A stretch of 64,000 nucleotides of DNA from Streptomonospora alba (lineage in GTDB: Bacteria; Actinomycetota; Actinomycetes; Streptosporangiales; Streptosporangiaceae), in the NCBI RefSeq assembly GCF_000826685.1, contig NZ_JROO01000011.1, positions 53,432-117,431 of the forward strand, read 5' to 3'. Position numbers and translations under genes: made by a program. The notes beneath the pieces were generated by a model. That model searched no databases, was not told the origin of the DNA, and was given only the letters and a program-made list of their open reading frames with translations. Below, in pieces: positions 7,718 to 15,179 of the stretch; position 1 is the stretch's first letter; each line of letters starts with the position of its first letter.

Positions 7718-9492
7718 GCGCCGCCGAGCCCGCCGCCGCGCCGGGGGCCGCGTCCGCACCGCACGGCGGGGCGGACGAGCCGCCGCACGGGGTGCTCGTC
7801 GGCGTCGACCTCGCCGGCATCCAGCGGTTCATCTACGAGGGACGCCGACTGCTCGACGCCATCGGCCGCGCCACCCTCGTCGCCGACCTCACCGACACCG
7901 CCGGTCCGCACATCGCCCCGCTGCTCGCCGAAGTGGCCCCCGAGCACCGCACCGTGCTGCGCGACGCCGGCGGCGCGCTCTACGTCGCCTTCACCCACCC
8001 CGACCGGGCCGCCGAAGACGCCCGCGCCTTCACCGGCCGCTATACGCGCCGGATGCGCGACATCTCCGACCGGCTGACCCCCGTCACCGCGCACGTCGCC
8101 TACGGCGGAGCCGGTCGTCCCGCCGACCAGGCCGAGGCGCTGCGCCTGCTGCCCGCCGCTTTGCAGGGCGCCCGCGCCCGCCCGGTTCCCGGACACCTGC
8201 CGGCACCGGGACTCGGCGTCACCGCCGCCTGCGACATCACCGGCCGCCCCGCCGAGCTGCTGGACCGCACCCGCGACCGCGGACCCGTGCGCGAACGCAC
8301 CGCCCGCGACGTCGTCACCGCTCGGACCCGGGCCCGGAGGTGGCACGATGACAACAGCCGCGCCTGGCTGAGCGGACTCGCACCGCCCCCCGGGATCCGG
8401 CGGCTGGAACTGCCCACCGACGTCGACCACCTCGGCCGCGAGATCGGCGACGTCAGCCGGCTGGCGGTGGTGCACCTGGACTTCAACGGCCTCGGCGACC
8501 TGCTGAAGGACCACCACAGCCGCCTTCAGGAGTCCGGAGCCGACGTGTCGGCGGGCATGCGCGCCGTCTCCGCCGACATCGCCCGGCTCACCGAGGGGCT
8601 GGCCCGCGCACTCATCCGCTCGGTCGCCGCCGCCGTCGGCACCGACGCCGGCACCGGCGAGCCCGTCATCGAGGGGCACGGCGCCGGCGGGCGGCTTCGC
8701 CCCCACACCGTGCGCGGCACCGTCTACGTCCCGGTGCGCCCTGTCGTGGTGGCCGGCGACGACCTCACCGTCATCTGCGACGCCCGGCTGGCCTGGAGCG
8801 CCACCCGGTTCGCGCTCGACTGGCTGGACGCCGACCCCGCGTCGCTGAGCCCCGGCGACCCGCGCGCCCCCATGGCGCGCCGCGACCGGACCCCGCCCTG
8901 GACCCGCCGCCTGGGCGCTACGGGCCGGACCACGGGCGTGCCCTCGGCCGGTGTCGGGATCGCGGTGCAGCCCGTGGGCGCACCGCTCTCGGTGGGCTAT
9001 GACATCTGCGCCGCGTTGTGCGAGGAGGCCAAGGACCACCGCAAGCAGGCCGCCCAACGCCTCGACGACCACACCGTGGCCTGGTCGCACGAGTTCGACG
9101 ACCCTGCCAGGGTGGTCGCCCGGCTGCGCGAGCACCGCGGTCCGTCCGCGCCCGGGGGATCCGGACGCACGGCCCTGCCCATGACCGGCGCCGAGTTCCA
9201 CGCGTTCCTGCGCGACTACCTCGACCCCCGCGCCCGCGGAAGCCTGCGCGGCGCGGACCTCAGCGAGCAGCGGTCCTGGCTGCTGTCACGCCTGGCTCCA
9301 CTGCTGCAGGACGGCCGCGACCCCGCCCCCGAACTGGAGCGCCGCAGCGACCTCGGCATGCCCGTGCGCCTGCCCGACCCCTTCTCCCGCGCTCTGCTCC
9401 TGGACGCCCTCGCACTGCTCGACCTGCACTTGGACGTCGGTCTGACCCATCACCCGCCCCCGGACGAGGGAACGGAGGCGATGCGCCCGTGA
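7714..9492 (+). CDS. cas10: Cas10-like type III large subunit, no HD domain, AGDD motif
   Basis: The 592-residue product begins almost directly with the first Palm domain: GVDLAGIQRFIY at residues 30-41 matches the GIQ-FIY signature of Cas10. The second Palm shows VVHLDFNGLGDLL followed by VVVAGDDLTV, where A347-G-D-D350 replaces the usual GGDD that makes cyclic oligoadenylate. Both aspartates remain, so activity is plausible. There is no N-terminal HD nuclease domain, so ssDNA cleavage by this subunit is unlikely. No Cys4 zinc cluster is obvious. It overlaps the CARF nuclease gene upstream and the RAMP gene downstream by 4 bp each, which fits a signal maker coupled to its effector. Confidence 0.85.
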   Translation: MSAAEPAAAPGAASAPHGGADEPPHGVLVGVDLAGIQRFIYEGRRLLDAIGRATLVADLTDTAGPHIAPLLAEVAPEHRTVLRDAGGALYVAFTHPDRAAEDARAFTGRYTRRMRDISDRLTPVTAHVAYGGAGRPADQAEALRLLPAALQGARARPVPGHLPAPGLGVTAACDITGRPAELLDRTRDRGPVRERTARDVVTARTRARRWHDDNSRAWLSGLAPPPGIRRLELPTDVDHLGREIGDVSRLAVVHLDFNGLGDLLKDHHSRLQESGADVSAGMRAVSADIARLTEGLARALIRSVAAAVGTDAGTGEPVIEGHGAGGRLRPHTVRGTVYVPVRPVVVAGDDLTVICDARLAWSATRFALDWLDADPASLSPGDPRAPMARRDRTPPWTRRLGATGRTTGVPSAGVGIAVQPVGAPLSVGYDICAALCEEAKDHRKQAAQRLDDHTVAWSHEFDDPARVVARLREHRGPSAPGGSGRTALPMTGAEFHAFLRDYLDPRARGSLRGADLSEQRSWLLSRLAPLLQDGRDPAPELERRSDLGMPVRLPDPFSRALLLDALALLDLHLDVGLTHHPPPDEGTEAMRP

Positions 9493-10274
9493 CCGCCGCC
9501 GACACCGACCCGGCCGCAGCCTCCCCCTCCGGCGCAGCGCCCGGCGGCCGGACCGGCGAGCGGGACGCGCCCGCGTTCCTGCTGCTGGACCTCGCCTCGC
9601 CGGCGGTCTTCGCCGGCACCAGCGCCGCAGGTACCGCCGCCGACTCCGACGTGGTCACCGACGCACACGGGCTGCCCTACCTGCCCCGCCAGCGCATCGC
9701 CGCCCGGCTGCGCGACGCCGCCGTCAGCGCGGTGCGCGCCGACCCCGCGCTGCTGCCGGCCGCCCGGTCGCTCTTCGGAGCCTCCCGCAAGCACGGCCCC
9801 GGCCGCATCCTGCGCATCGGCCACGCCGCCCCGTCCGAACCGGTGCGCGCCGCGGTCGCCTGGGCTCTGGAGCAGCGCGCCGGCGAGGGATCCGGAGACG
9901 CCGCGAGCACCCTCGTGCGCGCCGTCACCGACGCCTTCACCTCCGTGGAGAGCGGCGTGGCGATCGACGGCGCCGGGGCGTCCGCAGACGCGCGGTTGCG
10001 CACCGTCCGCGTCGTCGACGCCGGATTGCGGCTCACCGCCCCGCTGCGGTGGACCCGCACTCCCGGGCCCGAGGAGGTGCGCTGCCTGGCCCGGGCCGCA
10101 CTGGCCTTCACCCAGGCAGGGCTCAAGGCCGGGCGCGGCCGCGGCCGGCTCGACGCCCGCCTGGCCGAGACCTCCGACGCCGAGGCCGACGCGGCGCATG
10201 CCCGCACTCTGGCCTGGGCGGACGTCGACACGGGGATCGAGAGCGGAGGGAGTGTCCGAGAAAGAAGGATGTGA
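9489..10274 (+). CDS. Type III RAMP-superfamily (Cas7/Csm3-like) protein
   Basis: From GTG 9489, overlapping the cas10 stop as GTGA, the product is 261 residues. RAMP features visible are SPAVFAGTSAAG near residue 38, DAHGLPYLPRQRIAARLRDA near 60, SLFGASRKHGPGRI near 95 and a final Gly-rich GLKAGRGRGRLDARL near 220. These match the backbone subunits that line the crRNA and, in Csm3, cut the target RNA opposite every sixth guide base. Asp residues in GTAADSDVVTD may be catalytic, but this is inference. A good SD (GAAAGAAGG) for the next gene lies within its 3' end. Confidence 0.75.
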   Translation: MTAADTDPAAASPSGAAPGGRTGERDAPAFLLLDLASPAVFAGTSAAGTAADSDVVTDAHGLPYLPRQRIAARLRDAAVSAVRADPALLPAARSLFGASRKHGPGRILRIGHAAPSEPVRAAVAWALEQRAGEGSGDAASTLVRAVTDAFTSVESGVAIDGAGASADARLRTVRVVDAGLRLTAPLRWTRTPGPEEVRCLARAALAFTQAGLKAGRGRGRLDARLAETSDAEADAAHARTLAWADVDTGIESGGSVRERRM

Positions 10275-12139
10275 CGATCGCCGAGCCCCATCCCGACGAC
10301 CGCACCGGCGGCGCGGGCGAATCCGTGCGCGCCTATCTCGGACTGCGCTACGTGCTCACCGAGTCGCTCGTCGTACGCTCGGACTACGATCCGCTGCGCA
10401 TCACCACCGCCCACGCCGTCACGGGCCGGGCCCAGCGCGGAATGCTCGCCGCCGCCCTGCACCACGCCGGCCGCGGGGACTTGGTCGAGCCCTGGATCGC
10501 GCGCGGTACCGCGCTCCGCTTCGCCCCCGCTTTCCCGCTGCTGGAGGACGACTCCGGCAGCGCGCAGACCGTGCCCGCGCCGCGCTGCTGGCATGTGCAC
10601 ACCCCCGCGGGGGGCCTCGCCGACCTGCTGGCCGCCCCCGCCTCGGCCACGGGCGCCTACCGCACGCTCACCGGCCACGTCACCCCCGACCTCGCCCGCC
10701 GCGCCGCCCCCCTGACCCGCACCGAGCAGTACCTGGGCGTGGCCCGGCGCGACGCCGGCCGCCACGGTGTCCCCTACTTCACCACCAGCCTCGACCCCGG
10801 GCAGGTGTTCGAGGCCCGCTGGCAGATCAGCGCCCCCACCCGCGCCGCGGCCGAGGACCTCGCCGAGCAGGTCGAAGCCGTCCTCGGCGCAGCCGACGGA
10901 CTCCTCTCCCTGGGATCGGGCGGCACCCGCGCGCACGGCGGCGGCATCCGCGCGACCCCCTCCGCAGCCGGTGGCGCGGCGCTGCTGGAGGACCGCGTCG
11001 ACGCCGGCCGCTCCACCTGGCGGCGCGGAGAGGAACGCGACCTGCTGCTTCTGGCCCCCGCCTGCATCGACGACGACCTGGGCCGGCCCAGCCCCGCCGC
11101 GCTGCCGCGTGCGGCCGAGCGGGCCGCGGCGGAGGTCCTGGGCCCCGCGGCCGCCGCGACCGTGGGCGCCCACGTCCACCAGGAGGCCTTCGGGGCCTAC
11201 CACCGCATGTACCGGGGGCCCATGGCCGAGCAGTGGACCGCGGCGCCGGGCTCGGTGGTGCGGCTGCGCGCCCTGCGCGACATCGGCCTGGAGGAGATCC
11301 GGGCGCTGGAGGCCCGCCCGCTGGGTCGGCGCGCCGCCGACGGCCACGGCGCCGCCGCCCTGATCCCGGTCCCCGCACCCGGTTCCGCCCCCGCCGAGCA
11401 GCCGCCGCTCGCGCACACGCGCACCGCCCGTCCCGAAGCCGGGCGCCGCTTCACGGCCGCCCGCCCCGAGCCGGAAGGGGAGCCGGGCGGGTGGCCCGGC
11501 GCCCGGACGGTGACCCTCGCCGACGGATCGCCCGCCCGGGTCGATGCGGCGTGGGTCGCCGCCGAGGCCGCATCCGACCCCGACCGCTCGCCGGTCGCGA
11601 GCCTGCAGGACACTCTGCTGAGCCGGGCCGCCGCCGAACCGGTCCGCGCCCGCGCTCGCGACCTCGTCCGGCGATCGAGCCGGCTGCCGGCCGCGACCCT
11701 GCTCGGGCGGCTGCGCGAGGTCGCCGCGGCGCCCGCGCCCGAGCCCGCCGCCGCGCTGCACCGGCTGGCCGGCGTGGTCACCGGCGAGGCCGAGCGCGCC
11801 GCCCCCCACACCCCCGTGCCCGAAGCCGCCCGCACCGAGCTGGAGGCCGCCACGGTGCCCCACGGTTCCGCGGAGCTGCCCCTGCCCCAGTGGATCGACG
11901 CCGCCGCGCGCACCCCGCACGCCTGGTGGGGGCACGCGGCCCCCGATACCGAAACGCTCGCCCGGGCCCTGGCGCCGGTCGACCTCGCCTGGCGGCCGGG
12001 CGAAGGCGTCGGCGCGGCGGTCGAGGCCTGGGCCGCGCGGCCCGAGGTCGTCGCGCGCCTGTCGCTGCAGCTCGTCGGCGCCTGGCTGGCGGCGGCATGG
12101 ACGGGACGCGACACGGCTCATCGGGAGGAGGCCCGATGA
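10271..12139 (+). CDS. csx10: Csx10-like RAMP protein (Cas5-like role) of type III-D
   Basis: The 622-residue product starts at GTG 10271, overlapping the previous stop as GTGA. Its N-terminus (LGLRYVLTESLVVRSDYDPLRITTAHAVTGRAQRGMLAAAL) has the strand-loop-strand and G-x-x-RG-ML arrangement of Csx10, and a Gly-rich loop (LLSLGSGGTRAHGGG) sits near residue 215. The C-terminal 250 residues are Ala/Arg-rich and helical. Csx10 is a hallmark of subtype III-D, where it is thought to cap the 5' handle of the guide. I identify it by overall length and these motifs. The following ORF starts within its stop codon (ATGA). Confidence 0.65.
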   Translation: MTIAEPHPDDRTGGAGESVRAYLGLRYVLTESLVVRSDYDPLRITTAHAVTGRAQRGMLAAALHHAGRGDLVEPWIARGTALRFAPAFPLLEDDSGSAQTVPAPRCWHVHTPAGGLADLLAAPASATGAYRTLTGHVTPDLARRAAPLTRTEQYLGVARRDAGRHGVPYFTTSLDPGQVFEARWQISAPTRAAAEDLAEQVEAVLGAADGLLSLGSGGTRAHGGGIRATPSAAGGAALLEDRVDAGRSTWRRGEERDLLLLAPACIDDDLGRPSPAALPRAAERAAAEVLGPAAAATVGAHVHQEAFGAYHRMYRGPMAEQWTAAPGSVVRLRALRDIGLEEIRALEARPLGRRAADGHGAAALIPVPAPGSAPAEQPPLAHTRTARPEAGRRFTAARPEPEGEPGGWPGARTVTLADGSPARVDAAWVAAEAASDPDRSPVASLQDTLLSRAAAEPVRARARDLVRRSSRLPAATLLGRLREVAAAPAPEPAAALHRLAGVVTGEAERAAPHTPVPEAARTELEAATVPHGSAELPLPQWIDAAARTPHAWWGHAAPDTETLARALAPVDLAWRPGEGVGAAVEAWAARPEVVARLSLQLVGAWLAAAWTGRDTAHREEAR

Positions 12140-12510
12140 CGTTCACCGACACTCCCGAAGGACGCCCCGGCATGAAGGCCGGGGATGACTTCGCTGTCCC
12201 GCGTAGCGGGTCGGGAGACGCCGATTCGCCTCCAGGGCGAATCGACGCCCCCGGCTGCTGCGCTCGTCGCGCCGGCGAACCTCGCGGTCCCACCTCGCAG
12301 CGGGAACGTCACACCACGGGTACCGGCGGTCGATCGGGATCGCGGGGAACGCTCCCCGAACGCCTGCCGAGACGGTGTGCGACCGCTCGGCCGCGGCCGG
12401 GCCCGGCGCGGGCATCGGCCGGTGCCGCCACGGCCCGGATCGGCCCGCGGCCCCGCCGCTGCGGGGAGCAGCCGCCCGCGCTGTGCGCCCTCCGAGGCGG
12501 GCCCCGGTGA
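12136..12510 (+). other. Hairpin-rich segment with a 124-codon ORF, possible element remnant
   Basis: The open frame starts as ATGA on the csx10 stop and ends as GTGA on the next gene, so ribosomes could cross it. The predicted product is a low-complexity Arg/Pro/Gly/Ala string that does not look like a folded protein. The DNA is dense in hairpins: 12165-12171/12178-12184 (CCCCGGC/GCCGGGG), 12198-12202/12206-12210, 12223-12230/12236-12243 and 12343-12348/12353-12358. The first, followed by GATGACTTC, resembles the end hairpin of IS200/IS605-type elements. It may be an inserted or decayed element, a structured RNA within the operon, or a ruined small-subunit gene. Confidence 0.4.
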
Positions 12511-14273
12511 ACGGGCCCGAGGAGGACCCGGCGGCGGCCCCGCGGCCCTGCGACGACACCGGGACCGACGACGCCCTCGACTTCGCCGCGGGCGCTGCCG
12601 GCGGGCCGCGCGTGCTCTGGGAGATGACCGCGCGGATCCGGCTGCACAGCGACACCCACATCGGCTCCGCGGACGACACCTCACGCGCCACCGCCGACAT
12701 CGCCCCGCTCGACCGCGATCCGGCCACCGGCCGCCCCCGCTTCCGGGCCACGACGCTGGCCGGGCTGCTCCGCCGCCACCTGGCCGAACGCCTCGGCGAC
12801 GAGCGCGCATCGGCCGTGGCCGAGCTGTTCGGCGAAGCCGCGCCGCGCAGCGCCGAACCCGGCCCCGGCGCTTCGGTGCCCAGCGCCCTCGACATCGACG
12901 ACGCCGTAGCCGAGCTTCCGCCCGAAGCCGGCGTCACCGTGCGCGCAGGCAACCGCGTCGACCCCGGCAGCGGCGCCGCGGCTCCCGGCGCCGTGTGGCG
13001 GATGGAGACCCTGCCCGCCGGTACGGCGTTCACCCTCACCCTGCGACTGCACGTCGGCGAGGGGCAGAGTGAGGGCCGGCTGCTCGCGCTGGCCGCGCTG
13101 GCGGCCGACGGGCTCGCCGGGACCGGGCCCGGCGTGTCCATCGGCGCGCGCACCGCGCGGGGCTACGGCGCCGCCGCCTGCGAGGGCTGGCACACCCTCC
13201 GCCACGACCTGGGCACACCGCGGGGATGGGCCGACTACTACGCCCTGACCTGGCGGCAGCGCCGCGACCGCGCCCACCGGGCGGTCGCCGAGCGGTGCCG
13301 ATCGCGGCCCGGCGCCCGCGAGACCGGCCTTTCGGCGCTCTTCTCCGAGCGCCTGGAGACCGAACCGGCGCTGGCCGCCGCGGTCGGCGCGGACTACTCC
13401 CGCACCCTCGCCGACTACGGCACCGACGACCGCCGCCGCGACGAGCTGGCCCTGACGCTGCACCTGGCCGAACGCCCCACCGATGCGCTGCTCGGACCCG
13501 CCGACGCCGGCCCCGATGCGCACGCGCACCGCCCCGGCCTGCTCCTGGTCGGCGAAGCGCCCGGCCTCGACACGCTGGGCGAGGTCGATCGGGCCCACCT
13601 GCGCCGGCCCGCGGTCGGCGGCGACGGCGCGGTCCAGTGGCGCCCCACCCTGGGCGACACCGCGCTCTTCGCCCTGTTCAAGCGGATGAGCCGGCGCCTG
13701 GTGCGCGACATCTCCGGCGAGTCCGGTGCCGCGGCGGGGGAGTGGTCCGACGACAGCGCGGCACGGCGGCTCCACGCCCGCTGGTGGGGCGGCGACGCCG
13801 ACGTCCAGAGCGCGCCCCGGGCCTCGGCCGTCCGGCTGCGCAGGGCGGCCGAGCTCACCGGCGGCACGCCCCAGCGCACCACCCGGGTCACCATCGACGC
13901 GCTCTTCGGCGACAGCGTGGACGCCAGCCTGCTCACCGACGACGTCCACGCCGGAGGCAGCGCCGAAGTCGTTCTCGACGTGCCCGATCCCGACGACGCC
14001 GTGCGCGGCCTGCTCGCCCTGATCGTCCGCGAACTGCACACGGTTGCCATGGACGCCGTCGGCGGCGGTACCGGCGCCGGCCACGGCCGCATCACCGTCT
14101 CCCGCGCCGTACTCACCAGCCGCGGCCCCGGCGCGGACGCGGAGCCGGTCGACCTGGTCGCCGCTGTCGACGACCCTGCAAGCGCCGACCGCGCTGCGGC
14201 CGAGTCCTGGCTGGCAGCACTACGCACCGCCCTGGCGCCCGATGCCGGACGGCGACGGAGCGCCGATCCGTGA
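12507..14273 (+). CDS. Double-RAMP fusion (two Csm3-like domains)
   Basis: The product from GTG 12507 is 588 residues. A first RAMP domain begins around residue 40 (ARIRLHSDTHIGSADD, FRATTLAGLLRRHLAERLG, AVAELFGEA) and ends near 235 (GVSIGARTARGYGAA). A second begins around 325 (ELALTLHLAERPTDALLGP) and shows RVTIDALFGDSVDASLLT and the closing Gly-rich loop GGGTGAGHGRITV. Two Cas7-type modules in one chain are known from III-D variants and the III-E effector Cas7-11. The fusion would contribute two backbone positions per polypeptide. It overlaps the preceding ORF by 4 bp; 138 non-coding bases follow. Confidence 0.7.
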   Translation: MNGPEEDPAAAPRPCDDTGTDDALDFAAGAAGGPRVLWEMTARIRLHSDTHIGSADDTSRATADIAPLDRDPATGRPRFRATTLAGLLRRHLAERLGDERASAVAELFGEAAPRSAEPGPGASVPSALDIDDAVAELPPEAGVTVRAGNRVDPGSGAAAPGAVWRMETLPAGTAFTLTLRLHVGEGQSEGRLLALAALAADGLAGTGPGVSIGARTARGYGAAACEGWHTLRHDLGTPRGWADYYALTWRQRRDRAHRAVAERCRSRPGARETGLSALFSERLETEPALAAAVGADYSRTLADYGTDDRRRDELALTLHLAERPTDALLGPADAGPDAHAHRPGLLLVGEAPGLDTLGEVDRAHLRRPAVGGDGAVQWRPTLGDTALFALFKRMSRRLVRDISGESGAAAGEWSDDSAARRLHARWWGGDADVQSAPRASAVRLRRAAELTGGTPQRTTRVTIDALFGDSVDASLLTDDVHAGGSAEVVLDVPDPDDAVRGLLALIVRELHTVAMDAVGGGTGAGHGRITVSRAVLTSRGPGADAEPVDLVAAVDDPASADRAAAESWLAALRTALAPDAGRRRSADP

Positions 14274-14324
14274 GCACCTCGGTCCGCGGCGCGGGCGCCC
14301 CCGTACGCGGCCGCCGTCCCGGCA

Positions 14325-14354
14325 GCAGGGCGTCCGCCGCCACGGCCGCCCTGC
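14325..14354 (+). other. Hairpin between the double-RAMP gene and the Csx19-like gene
   Basis: GCAGGGCG at 14325-14332 pairs with CGCCCTGC at 14347-14354. This is the only gap in the otherwise overlapping effector operon. It could be a partial terminator or a processing site that adjusts the level of the last two genes. Confidence 0.35.
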
Positions 14355-14411
14355 GGCAGTGCGATCGGCGATGCGGGAAAGCGCAGGCGGAGAATCCACG
14401 GAAGGCATCGG

Positions 14412-15170
14412 ATGATCACATCGCCCACGCCCGACGGCGGGATCTGGGAGGCGCCGGAACCGCGCGGGGCCCACACCCGCCCGCTCGGTCCCGAGACGGT
14501 GGCCGCCCTCCTCGGCGACCTGTTCGGGCACGGTCGGCGCAGCTCGGCGCTGGAGGCACAGGCCCCCGGCGAACCCCAGTGGCTGCTGGCCGAGCTCGGC
14601 GACGGCCGCATCACCGGCGCCTGCCCCCGCGGCGCCTGGCGGCTCTCCTGCGACGATCCGCAGACCGCCCGCCTCTCGGCGCCGCCCCTGGACCCCGGTG
14701 GCGCCGACGCCTGGCGGCTGCTCGGAGCGGCCGTGTTCTCCCCCTCGGCCCAGATCCACATCGGCGAGGGAGCCGAGGAGGCCTGGGCCACCCGGGACAG
14801 CGCCGACATCGGGGAACTGCCGCCGTGGCTGCGGCCGCGCGACCGCTCGTTCCTGCTCGCGGGCTGGCACGCCGGGCCGCGCTCCAGCCGCGACCTGGGC
14901 GGCGACATCCCCTTCAGCATCGGCCGCGAGCTCTCCGGCGCCACCGCCTGCCACCCCGTGAACTGGCACGACTTCGACATCGCCGCGCCCCCGGAGGGCG
15001 CCTCGGCGGCCGCGACGGTCGGCACGTGGGTGAGTGTCCGAGAGTACTGGGCAGAGGATCCCGAAACAGGGGCCGTCGGGGTGGCCTTCCACCGGCTGAC
15101 CGAATACCGCGCGGGGCCGAAACCGACGCCGCCGATCGGACTCGACGCCGCCGACGATGCGCACCGCTAG
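14412..15170 (+). CDS. csx19: Csx19-like type III-D protein
   Basis: The 252-residue product has the features I associate with Csx19: a central section with QWLLAELGDGRITGA and a C-terminal VREYWAEDPETGAVGVAFHRLTEYR, which parallels the usual REY-(D/E)xxG-xxxxxRL pattern of that family. Csx19 is of unknown biochemical role but is linked to III-D loci, where it is probably a structural or accessory subunit. The last gene of the operon starts 10 bp after it. An alternative is a diverged RAMP, but I see no Gly-rich RAMP loop. Confidence 0.55.
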   Translation: MITSPTPDGGIWEAPEPRGAHTRPLGPETVAALLGDLFGHGRRSSALEAQAPGEPQWLLAELGDGRITGACPRGAWRLSCDDPQTARLSAPPLDPGGADAWRLLGAAVFSPSAQIHIGEGAEEAWATRDSADIGELPPWLRPRDRSFLLAGWHAGPRSSRDLGGDIPFSIGRELSGATACHPVNWHDFDIAAPPEGASAAATVGTWVSVREYWAEDPETGAVGVAFHRLTEYRAGPKPTPPIGLDAADDAHR

Positions 15171-15179
15171 GAGGGCACC

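Noticed and set aside
12136..12510. Calling the 124-codon ORF a Csm2-type small subunit
   Set aside because: The translation lacks the helical pattern of small subunits and is Arg/Pro/Gly low-complexity; only the stop-start overlaps support coding.
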